Assembly: GCA_947165105.1 (NCBI GenBank)
Contig: CAMUZC010000005.1
Location: 1-44,831 of the forward strand
DNA: 44,831 nt
From: an uncultured Lachnospiraceae bacterium
Lineage (GTDB): Bacteria > Bacillota_A > Clostridia > TANB77 > CAG-508
Direction of reading: 5' to 3'
Shown: in pieces, positions 1-9,257 of the stretch
How the letters are laid out: each line of letters begins with the position of its first letter
How positions within the stretch are numbered: the first letter of the stretch is position 1
Made by a program: the position numbers and the translations under genes
The notes under the pieces: model-generated
Databases searched by the model: none
The model's input: the letters and a program-made list of their open reading frames with translations, nothing else
What the model was told of the DNA's origin: nothing

Positions 1-603
1 TGTTTTAAGCTCTGCTTCTGATAATCCCATTTTTTGTCCAATTAAAACTGCAAATTCTGAAACTCTGTCTGAATGTCCTCTTGTGTATGTATCTTTTGCC
101 TCAACTGTATATCTTAATGTTTGTATGCTCTCTAAGTATGCTTTTTCCAATTGATCTTTTGCATCTGCTAATTCTTCATTAATCCTTTGAATTTCTCTCA
201 TTTGCTTTATTGATTTAATTCCAGATTCTATTAACAATAATAATTGATCAAATTTATCACTTTTCTCACAATATCCTTGAATATCAAGTTTTTTAATTGT
301 CTCCAGTGGTGGAGCCAAATCCTTGTGTCCTGTTAATAGTAAAATGTATAATTCTTTGTTGAATTTACGAATTTCTTCAACTACTTGGTCTCCATGATAT
401 GGTGACATTAAAAAGTCTAGTAATAATAAATCATAGTGTTCATTTCTTATTTTTTCGATTGCTTCTACTGGGTCTGTTACACCTGTGAATTGGTATCCAG
501 ATCTTTTTAATACAATTGATAATGTATCAATAATTCCTACTTCATCATCAACTGCAATGATTTTATAGTCTTGCTGTGTTTGTGATTCGTTAAATTTTCT
601 CAT
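1..603 (-). CDS. Response regulator with REC and HD-GYP domains (C-terminus cut by window edge)
   Basis: Reading the minus strand from ATG at 603 gives 201 residues with no stop before the left edge. Residues about 13-130 form a receiver domain: an acidic DDE triad near residue 19, a phospho-acceptor Asp in LLLLDFLM and a conserved LLLTGHKD segment. A coiled-coil linker (about 140-170) follows, then the opening of an HD-GYP domain, where VEAKDTYTRGHSDRV carries the first metal-binding His. The HD doublet and GYP motif would lie outside the window. HD-GYP domains hydrolyse cyclic di-GMP, so a phosphorylation-controlled c-di-GMP phosphodiesterase is the likely role, although the catalytic residues cannot be seen. 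The start is supported by AGGAGTGAT upstream and a strong promoter at 651-679. Confidence 0.88.
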   Translation of the reverse strand, partial: MRKFNESQTQQDYKIIAVDDEVGIIDTLSIVLKRSGYQFTGVTDPVEAIEKIRNEHYDLLLLDFLMSPYHGDQVVEEIRKFNKELYILLLTGHKDLAPPLETIKKLDIQGYCEKSDKFDQLLLLIESGIKSIKQMREIQRINEELADAKDQLEKAYLESIQTLRYTVEAKDTYTRGHSDRVSEFAVLIGQKMGLSEAELKT

Positions 604-650
604 ATTTTATATCACTCCTAAGCTTCTTTTGTCTTTAACCTTTCGTGGCA

Positions 651-679
651 ATTATATAATAAAGTTATTTTTTAGTCAA
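651..679 (-). promoter_or_regulatory. Sigma-A-type promoter of the response regulator
   Basis: On the minus strand TTGACT (674-679) and TATAAT (651-656) are separated by 17 bases, and the ATG at 603 follows about 48 bases after the -10. Confidence 0.75.
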
Positions 680-687
680 TTAAAAAT

Positions 688-1353
688 TTAAACATCAATA
701 AAATCCTTTAATCCTTCGAATTTTGCATCTCCAATTCCACTTACGTTTTTTAGCTCATCTATATTGTTAAATTTTCCATTTTTTTCTCTATAATTTATAA
801 TTTTTGCTGCTAAAGATGGCCCTACTCCTGATATTGTTTCTAGCTCTGTTTGTGATGCTGTATTTATATTTATTTTTCTAGCATAACTTCCTCCTGCTCC
901 TGTTATTATACCTTCTCCTCCTCCGTTTGTTACATATTCTTCATTGTAAACCATATTTTCATTAACACTTGGAATTCTAACTTTTTGCCCATCTGATAAA
1001 ACATATGCTAAATTCACTTTGCTTAAATCAGCTGAATCAGTAGCCCCTCCTGCCTTCTCAATTGCGTCAATAATTCTTTGACCTTTAGATAACGTAATTA
1101 CTCCCTGATTTTTAACTTCTCCAATAATGTGTATATATATTTCTTCATTAGATTTACTTTTATTCTCATTCTTGTTGGTCTCATTTTCATTTTTCTGTTC
1201 TTCGTTTACAACTACATTTTCATAACTAAACTCATCAATTTTACTAAATTCTTTTGTACTATTTTTAAAATAAAACAAACACCCTATCCCAATGCAAAAA
1301 ACTCCAAATGCAATAATTCCAACAACTTTCCAATTTTTTATTAAACCTTTCAT
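688..1353 (-). CDS. comEA: ComEA family competence DNA-binding protein
   Basis: 221 residues. A single N-terminal membrane anchor (about 11-29) is followed by a Glu/Asn/Lys-rich linker (about 45-70), then an SLBB-type domain (about 72-130, opening IYIHIIGEVKNQGVITL). The C-terminus holds a tandem helix-hairpin-helix DNA-binding domain (about 160-221) with the paired turns ISGVGPSLA and VSGIGDAKF. This is the standard ComEA architecture: a surface receptor that binds double-stranded DNA and passes it to the ComEC channel during transformation. ComEC is not in the window. AAAGGAGG sits just before the ATG. The gene ends upstream of the response-regulator promoter, so the two are probably separate units. 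Confidence 0.9.
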   Translation of the reverse strand: MKGLIKNWKVVGIIAFGVFCIGIGCLFYFKNSTKEFSKIDEFSYENVVVNEEQKNENETNKNENKSKSNEEIYIHIIGEVKNQGVITLSKGQRIIDAIEKAGGATDSADLSKVNLAYVLSDGQKVRIPSVNENMVYNEEYVTNGGGEGIITGAGGSYARKININTASQTELETISGVGPSLAAKIINYREKNGKFNNIDELKNVSGIGDAKFEGLKDFIDV

Positions 1354-1385
1354 TAAAAACCTCCTTTACTTTTCCCTAAAAAAAC

Positions 1386-1414
1386 TTGAAATCTATTAAA
1401 AAATACAGTATAGT
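1386..1414 (+). promoter_or_regulatory. Promoter of the DD-carboxypeptidase gene
   Basis: TTGAAA (1386-1391), 17 bases, TATAGT (1409-1414); the coding start is 31 bases further on. Confidence 0.7.
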
Positions 1415-1444
1415 AATATATATACAAAACACAAGGGGAAAAAT

Positions 1445-2500
1445 ATGAAAAAAATATTCAAGCATTTATCAATAATGTTTATAGTTATAATATTACTATT
1501 TTCAACCACCTCCTTTGCTACTGATACTAACGATAATATTGAAAATAGCGAAAAAAAATCTGAATTAAATTTATATGGACAATCATGTATTTTAATTGAA
1601 AAATCAACCGGCAGAATTGCCTATGAAAAAAATGCTGAAGAAAGAATGTACCCAGCTAGTACAACAAAAATTTTAACAGCCATTCTAGCTGTTGAAAAAT
1701 GTAACATGTCTGATGTTGTAACAATAAATAACGATATGGTTTCACAAGTTCCACCTAGCTATACAACCGCTTATCTAACACCAGGTGAAAAAATTACGGT
1801 AGAACAGCTTTTAAACTGCTTGTTAATTCCATCAGCTAATGATGCTGGCTTTGCTTTAGCAATTCACATTTCTGGTTCTGTTGAAGCTTTTTCTAATCTC
1901 ATGAATGAAAAAGCAAGAGAAATTGGTTGTCAAAATTCTAATTTTGTTAATCCAAGTGGAATACATAATGAAAATCATTATTCTACTGCAAAAGATATGG
2001 CTTTAATCGGTCTATACGCAACACGTTATCCACAAATTATGGATATTGTGTGCAAAACTAATTACGATTTGAAACCTAGCAATAGTTCTTCAAGGAGTTT
2101 TTATACAACAAATACGTTACTTAAACCTGATTCATCCACATACTATGAATATGCTACTGGAATGAAAACAGGGTTTACCGACCCAGCTGGAGCGTGTATT
2201 ATTGCAAGTGCGAAAAAGGATAATATGGAATTCATTGCGGTTGTTTTAAATGCACCAGAATCTGATTCAAATACAAATTATAGAGATTTAGATTGTAAAA
2301 CTTTATTTGAATATGGATTTACCAACTTTGATGAAATAACTAAAATAGATCCGAAAATAATATCTTTTATTAATAATTCATTTATTTCAGGGATAAAAAT
2401 AGACATGGTACTTAAAGTGGGCGTTGCATTAATTTCAGCTTATTTGCTTTTTGCCATAATTTATTCTAAAAAAAAAATAAAAATTGAATGTAAAAATTAG
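1445..2500 (+). CDS. D-alanyl-D-alanine carboxypeptidase (S11 family)
   Basis: 351 residues with a signal peptide (about 1-25) and all three active-site motifs of low-molecular-weight penicillin-binding proteins: S72-T-T-K75 (nucleophile Ser72), S130-A-N132 and K241-T-G243. It trims the terminal D-Ala from peptidoglycan stem peptides outside the membrane. The usual C-terminal PBP5_C beta domain appears to be missing. After the KTG motif there are only about 100 residues, ending in a transmembrane helix (about 319-342) and a Lys-rich tail, so it is held by a tail anchor rather than an amphipathic helix. AAGGGG precedes the ATG. DacF-like in class, but the missing domain makes the subfamily uncertain. 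Confidence 0.92.
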   Translation: MKKIFKHLSIMFIVIILLFSTTSFATDTNDNIENSEKKSELNLYGQSCILIEKSTGRIAYEKNAEERMYPASTTKILTAILAVEKCNMSDVVTINNDMVSQVPPSYTTAYLTPGEKITVEQLLNCLLIPSANDAGFALAIHISGSVEAFSNLMNEKAREIGCQNSNFVNPSGIHNENHYSTAKDMALIGLYATRYPQIMDIVCKTNYDLKPSNSSSRSFYTTNTLLKPDSSTYYEYATGMKTGFTDPAGACIIASAKKDNMEFIAVVLNAPESDSNTNYRDLDCKTLFEYGFTNFDEITKIDPKIISFINNSFISGIKIDMVLKVGVALISAYLLFAIIYSKKKIKIECKN

Positions 2501-2525
2501 TTAGATAAAATTTATAGAAGATTAT

Positions 2526-2560
2526 AGAAAGAAACTAATAAAAATTATTAGTTTCTTTCT
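2526..2560. terminator. Bidirectional intrinsic terminator
   Basis: A perfect 16-bp stem (2526-2541 with 2545-2560) and a 3-base loop, between the converging DD-carboxypeptidase and LCP genes, with T-rich flanks on both strands. Confidence 0.8.
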
Positions 2561-2600
2561 TTTGTTATATTTTATAAAATTTAATTAATTATCCAGTTTT

Positions 2601-4004
2601 CTAGTAATCAGCACCGATTATTATAGTATAATCAACTCCACTGCTACTTGGATTTGATTTAGAAACAGCTCCAACTCCAATTAATTCTTTTAAGTCATTT
2701 GAAACTTTATCATCTTGACTTGTTCTATTTATTATTGCAGTTGTTTGTGTTGCTGTTGTGCTTCCTGTTGAAGCAACTGTGTATCCACTTTCTTTTAATA
2801 AACTTTTTAATTTTTCCATTTTTTCATCATCAGTTGTACCATTTAAAATACTTACTTTGATTTCAGCATTTTTTTCTTGTTCTGCTGATAATTCTGTTTT
2901 AAACATTTCTTTTATGATTTTTTCTGTTTCTTTCTTATTAGGAGCATAGAACCATAATCCATTGAATTTATCTGGAACTCCAGGCAATGTAGCAGATTTG
3001 ATGTTGTCTGTATTGAAATCTATTGCGTATGGTGCGTAATCTTTTAATGTCCATAAGCTAAAGTTTGTTTCAACATTGTTGTTAGCAATTTTTATGAAAT
3101 CGTCTACTTTAGTAATATTTTCTGCTTTTACAAGTTGTTTAACTACTTGTGTTATAAAAGCTCTTTGTGTTTTCATTCTACCTAAATCTTGATCACCATA
3201 TTCCATAGGGTATGATGAACCGTCATTATTATGTCTGAATCTTACAACTTGTTCAGCCTTATCTCCATCTAAATGTTGATATCCTGCTTTTAAGTGAATA
3301 TGTAAGTTTTGTGATGAATCATCATAATTCATATCGATTGGAACATCAAAATCAATTCCACCAACACTGTCTACTAAATCACGTAGCCCTTTTGTATCTA
3401 CTTTTACATAGTATTTTATATTTAATCCTGTAATTTCATTTACTTTCTCAACTAATTTGTTAGGATCTATTTGGTATAATGAGTTTATTTTATCATTTCC
3501 AGTTGCATAGTTTCTACTTCTTCCAACAAACGTATCCCTTGGAATTGATAGCATACATGCATCTTGCGTTTTTGGATCATATGAACATACCATTAATGTA
3601 TCTGTTAGATTTTGACTTTGACCAACAACTAAAATATTTACTCTTGGTAAATTAGCAAGTGTGTTTGCATCATGTCCTAAAATTGTTGCAACTAAGCCTC
3701 CTAATGTCCATCCATTATCATGCCATCTTTTTAAGAAAATTCCTGCGAATATTAAAAACGCTATTAAGAAAAGTGATAAAACTACTTTTAAAACCTTATG
3801 TTCCTTCTTTTTCTTCTTTTTATTTTTTTGTTTTTGATTATACTCTGTGTTATTTAAATTTAATGTTACTTCTTGAAATATTGCTTCTTTTTCATTTTTT
3901 GTTCTACTATTTTTTACTTGTCCACCTTTTACAGATGAATTTTTCTTTTGTTTATTATTCACCGATTTTGAACCAGTGCTTTTTCCTTTATTTTTATTAT
4001 CCAA
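2601..4004 (-). CDS. LytR-CpsA-Psr (LCP) family wall glycopolymer ligase
   Basis: 467 residues. A long cytoplasmic Lys/Asn-rich head (1-70), one membrane helix (71-91), an extracytoplasmic LCP domain (about 120-290) with the substrate-binding signature MLSIPRDTFVG and a basic RFRHNN segment, then a LytR_C-type domain from about residue 380 (IKVSILNGT). LCP enzymes attach teichoic acid-like or capsular polymers to peptidoglycan. Translation starts at TTG (4002-4004) after an AGGAG. It is the last gene of an operon with the CvpA-like and DUF5711-like genes (21 bases apart), ending at the terminator at 2526-2560. Confidence 0.9.
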   Translation of the reverse strand: MDNKNKGKSTGSKSVNNKQKKNSSVKGGQVKNSRTKNEKEAIFQEVTLNLNNTEYNQKQKNKKKKKKEHKVLKVVLSLFLIAFLIFAGIFLKRWHDNGWTLGGLVATILGHDANTLANLPRVNILVVGQSQNLTDTLMVCSYDPKTQDACMLSIPRDTFVGRSRNYATGNDKINSLYQIDPNKLVEKVNEITGLNIKYYVKVDTKGLRDLVDSVGGIDFDVPIDMNYDDSSQNLHIHLKAGYQHLDGDKAEQVVRFRHNNDGSSYPMEYGDQDLGRMKTQRAFITQVVKQLVKAENITKVDDFIKIANNNVETNFSLWTLKDYAPYAIDFNTDNIKSATLPGVPDKFNGLWFYAPNKKETEKIIKEMFKTELSAEQEKNAEIKVSILNGTTDDEKMEKLKSLLKESGYTVASTGSTTATQTTAIINRTSQDDKVSNDLKELIGVGAVSKSNPSSSGVDYTIIIGADY

Positions 4005-4025
4005 AAATACTCAACTCCTAATTAA

Positions 4026-4679
4026 TTAAAATATTATTCTTAATAAAATATTATTGCTATTTAATATACTTCCAATATATGATTTGTTTACTAACTCTAA
4101 TACTTCATAATTGCTTGTCATTGTTGAAATAAATGTAATTAGAGCTAAGGCAATAAACACAATTACAAAAGATTGTAAAATTCCATATATTACCCCACCT
4201 ATTTTATCACATTGTTTTATTATTGGCAACTTTGTAATTAAATCTGCTAGAATTTTTATAAATCCTAATAGTATTCTAGCAACAATAAATATTGCAATAA
4301 AGCATAATACATCAATTATTTTTATTGAAATATCTTTTGCAGTATTGTTAACAATCTCTTTCTTCTTTTCTTCTGTTGCATCTTCAGCTTTATCAGCTAT
4401 ATATTCCATTATTGGAGATTTATTTTCTTCTTTTTCATTTTCTTTATTTGCTTCTTCATCTTTTTCAAAGACTTCTACTATTGATGTTTGTATGTTTTCA
4501 TCAATTTGTGTTGTGCTTGTTACTATTGCAGCTGCTGGTTTGAATAAAACAATTGATATGGCAAGAGCAATAAAAAATGCTAATACTTTTATTAAACATC
4601 CTGCTAATCCACGTTTGTATCCTAATAAAATACATAATGCGAATATTGCTATAATTATCAAATCTACTACAATAAACAT
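4026..4679 (-). CDS. CvpA family membrane protein
   Basis: 217 residues with about four transmembrane helices. The N-terminal pair with the short RG-containing turn (GYKRGLAG, about 20-27) is typical of CvpA (colicin V production protein) relatives. A strongly charged segment (about 70-110, rich in Glu and Lys) lies between the second and third helices and is longer than in short CvpA proteins. The molecular function of the family is unsettled; envelope roles are suspected. AGGAGG lies 5-6 bases before the ATG. It is the middle gene of a three-gene envelope operon. Confidence 0.8.
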   Translation of the reverse strand: MFIVVDLIIIAIFALCILLGYKRGLAGCLIKVLAFFIALAISIVLFKPAAAIVTSTTQIDENIQTSIVEVFEKDEEANKENEKEENKSPIMEYIADKAEDATEEKKKEIVNNTAKDISIKIIDVLCFIAIFIVARILLGFIKILADLITKLPIIKQCDKIGGVIYGILQSFVIVFIALALITFISTMTSNYEVLELVNKSYIGSILNSNNILLRIIF

Positions 4680-4689
4680 TTTTACCTCC

Positions 4690-5883
4690 TTATAAATTTA
4701 CAAATGTAATTTTATTTCTATAAATTATACCTGCAATATTGTTTGAAACAACAATGTCTTTTATTTCTTGGCTAGATGTATATTTCTTTATAAGCCATCC
4801 ATTTTCTCCAACAAAATATGCTTCTGTTCCTAAATTGACTGCTATTACGCCATCTTTAGCATATACATTTTTTGCAATTCCTTTAACATTGTATTTTGAT
4901 GATTTATTTTTCGATGTATTATAAATTTCTATGTCTGAGTTTTGATTATTTATTCCATACGTTGTTTCCTTAACCATGAAATAACTTTTTGACAAATCCA
5001 CACCAATAAATGCAGTATTGTCATCTTTAAATTCTGCTACCAAATTCATATTTCCATTTTTTAATGTATAAATTTGATTATCACACAAACATACTAATTC
5101 GTCTTTTTCATGATATTCAATGTTTGTAACTAATGAATTTGTAGGAATTTCATATGTATGAATAATTGCATTTGCTGGATCTTGTTTTGCTTTTTCTATT
5201 GAAATTGTTTTTACTTTTGATTCAATTAATGCTCCAGATAAATCTACTTCACAATAGCTCATATATTTATTATCTTTTGATACATCAACATCTATTGCTA
5301 ATGTACTTGATAAATATGTTTTAAATACTTCTGAGCCATCCTCTGAAAACGTTGTTATTACTGACTTGTAGCTTGTACCTGATACAATTACTGAAACATA
5401 CCCATTTTGATTAACATTTATTCTTGAAATTTGTCCTTCAATATCTTTTTCCCAGATTATTTTTTTATCTTTAATTAAATAACATTTTTGCTGGTTTTTC
5501 TCTGCAACAACTAAATAATTATCTTGTACTGCAAAAATAGGTGAACTTATATTAATCTTGAATTTTTGCACTTCTTTGCCTGATGAATTATAAAGTTTCA
5601 GTTCATTGTTTTCCAAAACACCAACATAATTATAATATGCACATGTATAAATCTTTTCATCTTGTTCTAAACTTATGTATGGTAAATCGTTTTCATCAAC
5701 ATGTTTAAATAATATGTATTTATCCATAAAGTTTCTAACATTTGGACTTGCAATGTACAAAATTGTTGTGAGTCCGGTTATAAAGACTAATGTAACTATA
5801 ATAACTGCTGCTGTAACTTTTTTCTTGTTTAAGGACTTTTCTTCTTCTGAATTATTAAATTGCTTAAATTCTAATAACTTCAT
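4690..5883 (-). CDS. DUF5711-like membrane-anchored beta-propeller protein
   Basis: 397 residues. A cytoplasmic N-terminus, one membrane helix (about 24-47), then an extracellular region of repeated short beta-strand blocks (for example GVLENNELKLYNSSGKEVQ and VSVIVSGTSYKSVITTFSED). This spacing suggests a propeller fold, and the general pattern matches clostridial DUF5711 proteins as I remember them. No catalytic motif is visible. First gene of the operon with CvpA and LCP, transcribed from the promoter at 5919-5947, so a part in wall assembly or sensing is plausible but inferred from context only. Confidence 0.65.
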   Translation of the reverse strand: MKLLEFKQFNNSEEEKSLNKKKVTAAVIIVTLVFITGLTTILYIASPNVRNFMDKYILFKHVDENDLPYISLEQDEKIYTCAYYNYVGVLENNELKLYNSSGKEVQKFKINISSPIFAVQDNYLVVAEKNQQKCYLIKDKKIIWEKDIEGQISRINVNQNGYVSVIVSGTSYKSVITTFSEDGSEVFKTYLSSTLAIDVDVSKDNKYMSYCEVDLSGALIESKVKTISIEKAKQDPANAIIHTYEIPTNSLVTNIEYHEKDELVCLCDNQIYTLKNGNMNLVAEFKDDNTAFIGVDLSKSYFMVKETTYGINNQNSDIEIYNTSKNKSSKYNVKGIAKNVYAKDGVIAVNLGTEAYFVGENGWLIKKYTSSQEIKDIVVSNNIAGIIYRNKITFVNL

Positions 5884-5918
5884 ATATTTATTCCTCTTTT
5901 GATTTATTCTTTATACCA

Positions 5919-5947
5919 AATTTATACCAGTTTTTCAGTTTTTTTGC
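5919..5947 (-). promoter_or_regulatory. Promoter of the DUF5711-CvpA-LCP operon
   Basis: Minus strand TTGCAA (5942-5947), 17 bases, TATAAA (5919-5924); 35 bases upstream of the ATG at 5883. Confidence 0.7.
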
Positions 5948-6035
5948 AAGTTTTTCACAGAAAAATCACATAAATTTATTATATGTTTTTTATGATAGTT
6001 CTAATTATTCTTTTTTTAGTTTTGCAAAGTTTCAT

Positions 6036-7098
6036 TTAAGTTGAAAAAATTATTAAACATATTTCAAATAAACCAAATATTCCTAATATCGGATATAAAA
6101 AATTAACTAAAATTGAAAAACTAATTTGTGAAAAAATCATTGCAGAAATCAATAATATAATTAAATTCCTTTTATATTTTTGGGTATCATGACTACAGTT
6201 ATTTAAAAATCCGCACTCCGCTTGATGCAGCACTTGTAAATATTGCAACTCCAATTATTACAGTATAGATTAATCCATATAATTTTCCAAATTGCTTTGC
6301 AATTGCAATAATTGGCATATCTAATTTAAACAATTCAAAATCTCCTTGTAACAATAAATTATAAACAGCAAAGCTTAAACTGCATATAATAAACGCACTT
6401 ATTGCCGAAATTAAAAATTTGTTTTTTTGTTTTGCTTTTAATGATGTATTTAATTGAACCAAAACTGGAATAAGAATAATGCAATTATAACTTGCATATA
6501 AAATTGATTTAATTATACCCATAAATTCAAAACTATTTTTATCACTTAAATTGTAGATATATTTTAATCCTATATAATTATCAAAATTACCTGCTATTAT
6601 ATTTTTTCCTGAAATATAAATAATAAAAATAATTAAAAATGGTATTAAATAATTACTTACTTTCATTAATTCATTCATATTTCCAACAAATGTAAAATAG
6701 CATAAAACCAATATCACTATGCTGCCAATGGTTTTATTAATATTAAATTCTTGAAGTAAAAAGCTTGAAAATCCAGCTATCATTACATAAAACATTATTA
6801 ATAAAAAAATATTTACAAAATAATTGAATAATTTAGAAATAGTATTTTTTCTATTATTTTTTAAAATACTTTTCTCAATACTATCGCAAAATTTCTGATA
6901 ATTATCTATCTTATAATCCTCACACCTTTTAATTACTTTGTAAATAATTAATCCTATTATAAGACTTGATAAAAAAATCCCAATAATTCCTGTTTTGCCA
7001 TATATAAAGAAAAAAGAATATATTTCTTTTCCTGATGCAAATCCTGCACCTACAAGTGTGCCTATTATTACAAAAGTTATTTTTAAAATGTTTTTCAT
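6036..7098 (-). pseudogene. YkvI-like membrane transporter, interrupted by a single-base frameshift
   Basis: The first frame (7098 to 6199, 299 residues) encodes about nine hydrophobic helices, beginning with IIGTLVGAGFASGKEI, a motif typical of YkvI-like members of the APC transporter superfamily. It stops abruptly after AASSGVRIFK. The adjacent frame continues without interruption from about 6212 down to 6036 (CGFLNNCSHDTQKYKRN, then two more membrane helices). Removing one base in 6211-6220 restores SSGCGFLNN and gives a protein of about 352 residues, close to the normal family length. The substrate is unknown. It is either a recent inactivating mutation or an assembly error; the preserved downstream frame shows the event is recent. 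The start codon is preceded by AGGAGG lying inside a hairpin (7099-7134). Confidence 0.75.
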
Positions 7099-7134
7099 AA
7101 AAAAAAGCCTCCTACTTATGTGTATGTAGGTGGC
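7099..7134 (-). terminator. Terminator-like hairpin that contains the ribosome binding site of the YkvI-like gene
   Basis: On the minus strand GCCACCTAC (7126-7134) pairs with GTAGGAGGC (7107-7115) with one mismatch, followed by eight T (7099-7106) and directly by the ATG (7096-7098). The AGGAGG of the YkvI-like gene lies in the 3' arm. It can therefore end the yhaO-yhaN transcript and, in any readthrough RNA, hide the Shine-Dalgarno. Confidence 0.7.
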
Positions 7135-7151
7135 TATTTTTTATGATTTTA

Positions 7152-9176
7152 TTATAATCTTACTTTGTTGAACTCATATCCTAATTTATTGTAAATGTTC
7201 TCTTCTCTGTTAGTACAAGTTAAAATAATAATTTGTTTGTCTGCATAATTATCAGCTAAATATTTTAAAATGTTTTCTAATCTTTCATCATCATAATATG
7301 CAAATGCTTCATCTAAAATAACTGGCATGTTTTCATTTGAAACTTCTGTGTTCATTGATAATCTTAATGATAAATATAATTGATCTATTGTTCCTAAACT
7401 TAATCTTTCTGCTGGAACATAGTCTCCTGATGCAAGTTCAACCATCATTCCATTTTCATCATTTATTGAAACTTTTCCATATTTATTATTTGATATTTTA
7501 GCGATATTTTCTGATAAACTACTTGTGAATTTTGGTGTAACATTACTTTTCATTTTTTCATAAGCATTCTCTAATGCTTGTTTTACAACTATCATTGAAT
7601 TATTTTTCTTCATTAATCCATCATACTCTTCTTCTGTACTTACAAGTTCTTCTTCAACTTGTGCTAAGTCCTCAAGTTGTGGCATAATGTTGTTTTTGTT
7701 TAATTCAATTCTATGTAGTTCTAGTTTCTTTTCGTTTATTTCGTTTGTTACTTCTTCTAGTTTTTCGGCAATATCTTCTGAATTTATTAATTTATTTATT
7801 TCATAAATATCAACTTTTGTTCTATAAGTATTTTTTAATTTTTCTTTATCAATTTCTTTTAAGCTTTTTATTCTTTCTTTTGTTTCTTCCATTATTCTTA
7901 ATTGTTCTCTTTTATCATTTTCAAAAACTTCGATTTTTGCATTTATTATATTTACTTCTTCAAGAACTTTTTTGTTCTTTTCAAAAATTGATAGCTTTTT
8001 GTTTTCTTCTACTTTTTTGCTTAATTCCTCTTTATTTTGTTTTATTATTACTTCATTTTCCAATTTTCTTTTCTCAGCGAAAAACATTATAAATATTATC
8101 AAAAATCCAATTAGACCAATAAACTTCAAATAAAATGGATTTACAAATAAAAACAATAGAACATTAATTATTATTACTAATAAAGACATAAAAACATATT
8201 TTTTCATTTCGACTTTTGGTCTTGCATATCTTTTTCTTTCTATTGGCTCTAAAGAATTGATTTTATCATTATAGTCTTTAACAAGCACTTCTTCACTTTC
8301 AATGTCATTATCTTCTAGAATATGATTTTTTTCATTAATTAATTCTAAAATTTCCATTTCATCTTTTTTGATTACACCAACATTGTAATGTAATTTTTCA
8401 TGTTCAAGATTTTCTTTTTCTTCTATTTTTTTCATCTTTTTAAGTATTTCTACTTTTAATTCATCTTGAGCAATTTCTTCTTCTATTGCAAGCTTATTCT
8501 CTTCAAAATCATATTTTAAATTTTTATATCCTAGTAATTCGTGTTTTTTATTTTTCAAATCGTTTAGCTTGTTTTGCGCAATATTAATAGGTTTTCCGGT
8601 ACTTCTGTATGTTCCTACTTCATCTAATTGCTTTTTATATAATTTATCAATAGCCTTTTTATAAGAAACATTATCTTCACCTGTTCCAGCTATATTTGCC
8701 ATTTTTTGAATTAGTGAATTTTGCGAATTTTTCTCTAATTTTACTTCTTGTTGCATTGAAGCAATTGTTGATAAAAATGTTTGTTCATCAACTTTAGTTT
8801 GCTCATAAAAGAACTGACTTCCTAGATTTTTATCTATTGGATATTGCTTAGATATGTCCTCCATATTACTGTTATAGATTTTAGGGTTTTTCTTGCTAAA
8901 CTCTCTGAATACTTCATACTGTTCTCCGTTGTCTAGTTGATATGTTATTTTACCTGAAAAATCATCTTTTCCCCAAGGTTTATATCTATCAAAATCTGAG
9001 AATTCTCTTCCCTTTTTATTTTTAGATGTTCCATAAAACATATTTGTTATGAATTTTAATAGTGTTGATTTTCCTGCTTCATTTTTCCCATAAACTATAT
9101 TTATATTATTTGATAAATCAATTTCCTTGTCTTCTAGGTTGCCAAAGGAATTGATTTTAATTTTATTTATTTTCAA
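7152..9176 (-). CDS. yhaN: YhaN-like AAA ATPase (SbcC/Rad50-type)
   Basis: 674 residues from a TTG start (9174-9176), which sits 8 bases after GGAG and yields MKINKIKINSFGN, the expected opening strand; a GTG three codons upstream overlaps the SD. The Walker A GKNEAGKST is at 30-38. Long coiled coils (about 200-290 and 385-540) flank a hydrophobic hairpin of two membrane-like helices (about 335-375), a feature of YhaN relatives. The C-terminus carries the ABC signature LSLGTIDQLYLSL and Walker B MPVILDEAFAYYD. It pairs with the upstream YhaO phosphoesterase as an Mre11/Rad50-like DNA end-processing complex, here possibly membrane-associated. The two genes share the promoter at 10372-10401. 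Confidence 0.85.
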   Translation of the reverse strand: MKINKIKINSFGNLEDKEIDLSNNINIVYGKNEAGKSTLLKFITNMFYGTSKNKKGREFSDFDRYKPWGKDDFSGKITYQLDNGEQYEVFREFSKKNPKIYNSNMEDISKQYPIDKNLGSQFFYEQTKVDEQTFLSTIASMQQEVKLEKNSQNSLIQKMANIAGTGEDNVSYKKAIDKLYKKQLDEVGTYRSTGKPINIAQNKLNDLKNKKHELLGYKNLKYDFEENKLAIEEEIAQDELKVEILKKMKKIEEKENLEHEKLHYNVGVIKKDEMEILELINEKNHILEDNDIESEEVLVKDYNDKINSLEPIERKRYARPKVEMKKYVFMSLLVIIINVLLFLFVNPFYLKFIGLIGFLIIFIMFFAEKRKLENEVIIKQNKEELSKKVEENKKLSIFEKNKKVLEEVNIINAKIEVFENDKREQLRIMEETKERIKSLKEIDKEKLKNTYRTKVDIYEINKLINSEDIAEKLEEVTNEINEKKLELHRIELNKNNIMPQLEDLAQVEEELVSTEEEYDGLMKKNNSMIVVKQALENAYEKMKSNVTPKFTSSLSENIAKISNNKYGKVSINDENGMMVELASGDYVPAERLSLGTIDQLYLSLRLSMNTEVSNENMPVILDEAFAYYDDERLENILKYLADNYADKQIIILTCTNREENIYNKLGYEFNKVRL

Positions 9177-9226
9177 GTATATCACTCCATTATTTGTTTT
9201 TATTTTTAATTAAACATCACCATAGA

Positions 9227-9253
9227 CAAGCATGTTATTGTAATACATGCTTG
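9227..9253 (-). other. Stem-loop between yhaO and yhaN
   Basis: A perfect 9-bp inverted repeat, CAAGCATGT (9227-9235) with ACATGCTTG (9245-9253), with a 9-base loop in the intercistronic gap. There is no T run after it on the minus strand, so it looks like an mRNA stability or processing element rather than a terminator. Confidence 0.5.
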
Positions 9254-9257
9254 CATA

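Noticed and set aside
9227..9253. Intrinsic terminator between yhaO and yhaN
   Set aside because: The stem is good but no T run follows on the transcribed strand; kept only as a stem-loop.
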